DNA of 18,072 nt from contig NVUS02000067.1 of assembly GCA_002402005.2 (NCBI GenBank), positions 1-18,072 of the forward strand, given 5' to 3'. How positions within the stretch are numbered: the first letter of the stretch is position 1; each line of letters begins with the position of its first letter. Below the pieces are notes generated by a model. It was not told the DNA's origin. It did no database searches and was given only the letters and a program-made list of their open reading frames with translations. Both the position numbers and the translations under genes were made by a program. Positions 16,681 through 18,072 of the stretch are shown here, piece after piece. The stretch comes from OCS116 cluster bacterium (GTDB taxonomy: Bacteria > Pseudomonadota > Alphaproteobacteria > Rhizobiales > OSC116).

Positions 16681-16706
16681 TGTCGAATTAGCAATTGCCA
16701 ATCGTC
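16681..16706 (+). promoter_or_regulatory. Candidate ECF42-type autoregulated promoter
   Basis: TGTCGA (16681-16686), a 16-bp spacer and CGTC (16703-16706) lie 46 bp upstream of the YCII gene. As I recall it, the published ECF42 promoter has TGTCGA at -35 and CGA/TC at -10 and drives the DGPF-sigma operon itself. The position, spacing and downstream genes all fit. The match to the consensus rests on memory. Confidence 0.7.
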
Positions 16707-16752
16707 TACCTTATGAGCCACAATAAAGTGGACAATTTTTTTGGAGACAAAT

Positions 16753-17109
16753 ATGCAATATATGCTTTTAATTTATGCTGACGAGACTTTAACACCAAAA
16801 CCAGGCCAAGATAATTTCCCAGGCTTTATGGCCGATTATTTTGCTTTCACTGAAAAAGTAACCAAGTCTGGCCAATTTATGGCTGGTGATGGTTTATCAC
16901 CTGTGGCAACTGCCACAACAGTCAGTGTTCGTGACAATAAAACAGAAATTGTTGATGGCCCGTTCGCCGAAACAAAAGAGCAATTTGGTGGCTACTATCT
17001 TATTGAAGCCAAAGATTTAGATGAAGCAGCTGCCGTTGCTGCTGATATACCAACCGCCAAATATGGCCGCATCGAAATTCGCCCGGTTATGATTTACAAC
17101 CAAGACTGA
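16753..17109 (+). CDS. YCII/DGPF-domain protein
   Basis: This 118-aa small cytoplasmic protein has a YCII-related (DGPF) fold. The start MQYMLLIYADE and the motif VDGPFAETKEQFGGYYLIEA (about 68-87) are diagnostic. The biochemical role of these proteins is not established; they are found next to ECF42 sigma genes across many phyla. A TTG at 16741 is in frame, but GGAG lies 6 nt ahead of the ATG at 16753, which matches the family N-terminus. It is the first gene after the candidate ECF42 promoter and lies 34 bp before the sigma factor on the same strand, so co-transcription is expected. No catalytic residue can be named with confidence. Confidence 0.9.
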   Translation: MQYMLLIYADETLTPKPGQDNFPGFMADYFAFTEKVTKSGQFMAGDGLSPVATATTVSVRDNKTEIVDGPFAETKEQFGGYYLIEAKDLDEAAAVAADIPTAKYGRIEIRPVMIYNQD

Positions 17110-17115
17110 GTGTAG

Positions 17116-17135
17116 ACGGCGGTTAACACCGCCGT
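17116..17135 (+). other. Perfect hairpin between the YCII and sigma-factor genes
   Basis: ACGGCGGT and ACCGCCGT form an 8-bp GC-rich stem with a 4-nt loop. The stem ends 8 nt before the sigma-factor ATG, exactly where a ribosome-binding site should be, and none is visible there. There is no T tract, so it does not look like a terminator. A role in limiting sigma translation or in processing the transcript is inference. Confidence 0.65.
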
Positions 17136-17143
17136 ATCTTTAT

Positions 17144-18072
17144 ATGACTAGCGTACAAGACAAAATCAAGCAAATAGCCAAAGTTGAGACTCGATATGTG
17201 ATCGCCTCACTGATGAATAAATTACGTGATTTGCAATTGTGCGAAGATAGTTATCAAGATGCCATCATATCTGCATTGCAACATTGGCCAAAAAATGGTG
17301 TGCCAAGTTTTCCGCGGGCTTGGCTGATCACCACAGCGCATCGCAAAGCCTTAGATTTTTTAAAACGCGGGCAGAATTTTCGCAGTAAAACTGAGTTGAT
17401 ACAATATGAAACCCAGTTAAATGCTGATGAGAATGAATTGAAATGGAATGAGAATGTGGAACATAATATGGGCAGCATGCCCAACCCGCATTTGTCCAAT
17501 GCCACAGAAATGGATGATGAGCAGCTAAAGCTAATCTTCATGTGCAGTCATCCCGCGCTCAATCGCCAAGCGCAAATTGCGCTGTCGCTTAAAGTCATCG
17601 GTGGCCTAAGCACCGAGGAGATTGCATCAGCTTTTCTAACCAATGAGACAACCATGGCACAGCGTTTGGTGCGCGCCAAACAAAAGATAAAAAACGCCGG
17701 CATTGCGTTTAAATTACCGGCGACCGAAGATTTGCCAAACCGCATCGACATTATATTATCGACCATTTATTTTATTTATAACGAAAGCTATGTTGCCACC
17801 AATAGTGACAGCTTGACCAAAGTGAATTTGGCCGAAGAGGCCATTGGTCTGTGCCGCAATGTTTGTCATTTCATGCCAGATAATGCCGAGGCAAAGGGTT
17901 TGTTGGCGCTGATATTGTTGCAACTGGCGCGAATAGAAGCGCGGGTTGATGCTGCGGGGGCATTTGTACCGCTTGAAAAGCAAGATCGTGCGTTGTGGGA
18001 TGTTGGCAAAATATCCGAAGGTAAGCAACTCATCATCACCGCTTTGACCATGCAGCAGATTGGCAAATATCA
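17144..18072 (+). CDS. ECF42-group RNA polymerase sigma factor (partial, runs off the window)
   Basis: The first 309 residues are visible and the gene is open at the window edge; family members are about 400 aa. Region sigma2 spans about 12-80 (EDSYQDAIISALQHWPKNGV, AWLITTAHRKALDFLKR), and sigma4 about 125-190 (MDDEQLKLIFMCSHPAL, GGLSTEEIASAFLTNETTMA, QRLVRAKQKIKNAGI). The long C-terminal extension starts near 195 (YFIYNESY, LLALILLQLARIEARVD, LEKQDRALWD). This extension, the absence of an anti-sigma neighbour and the adjacent DGPF gene define ECF42. The ATG at 17144 fits the family N-terminus, but no ribosome-binding site precedes it, so it may depend on translation of the upstream gene. It should direct RNA polymerase to its own promoter at 16681-16706. 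The inducing signal is unknown. Confidence 0.92.
   Translation, partial: MTSVQDKIKQIAKVETRYVIASLMNKLRDLQLCEDSYQDAIISALQHWPKNGVPSFPRAWLITTAHRKALDFLKRGQNFRSKTELIQYETQLNADENELKWNENVEHNMGSMPNPHLSNATEMDDEQLKLIFMCSHPALNRQAQIALSLKVIGGLSTEEIASAFLTNETTMAQRLVRAKQKIKNAGIAFKLPATEDLPNRIDIILSTIYFIYNESYVATNSDSLTKVNLAEEAIGLCRNVCHFMPDNAEAKGLLALILLQLARIEARVDAAGAFVPLEKQDRALWDVGKISEGKQLIITALTMQQIGKY

Noticed and set aside
16717..16741. Short CCAC/GTGG hairpin followed by Ts before the YCII gene
   Set aside because: A 4-bp stem is too weak for a terminator or riboswitch, and it lies between the good promoter and the gene, where termination would make little sense.

Overview
The window looks like chromosomal DNA from a Gram-negative proteobacterium, most likely an alphaproteobacterium of moderately low G+C. 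The grounds are an ABC transporter subtype with LivG-like LSRGD and LivF-like DEPYEGLAP motifs, a Tat-exported binding protein, a transporter-fused hybrid kinase and an RhlE-type helicase. This placement is inference from protein style; no rRNA or tRNA gene is present. I see no mobile element, CRISPR array, integrase or obvious transferred island.

Region 1 (1-5000, minus strand) is a complete branched-chain-amino-acid-type ABC importer. It reads, in transcription order, Tat-exported binding protein, LivH and LivM permeases, LivG and LivF ATPases. The last four genes overlap or are 1 nt apart. A hairpin plus T-rich tract after the binding-protein gene probably attenuates transcription, and a clean intrinsic terminator ends the operon.

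Region 2 (5000-11360) is signalling. A NarL/LuxR-family response regulator is divergent from the importer. Convergent with it, 13 bp away, is a 1311-aa hybrid kinase that begins with a sodium/solute-symporter domain and resembles the CrbS class. A soluble MCP-like receptor with a C-terminal sensor domain lies directly upstream of the kinase on the same strand. By analogy with CrbS/CrbR, which control acetate use, the importer may carry a small carboxylate or related carbon source under control of this pair; this is a hypothesis. The 344-bp importer/regulator intergenic region holds several inverted repeats that could be operators.

Region 3 (11440-14454, plus strand) is a copper-efflux operon: a MerR-type promoter with a 19-bp spacer and a perfect dyad, a Cu(I) P1B-type ATPase with two YHS domains, and a CueR-type regulator overlapping it by 4 nt.

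Region 4 (14649-16655) is a DEAD-box RNA helicase with a long charged tail containing four 57-bp tandem repeats, followed by two hairpins; the second is a strong terminator.

Region 5 (16681-end) is an ECF42-type module: a YCII/DGPF protein followed by an ECF sigma factor with the long C-terminal extension, cut by the window edge. A TGTCGA-N16-CGTC element upstream fits the autoregulated ECF42 promoter. The short gap between the two genes holds a perfect hairpin where a ribosome-binding site would be expected.
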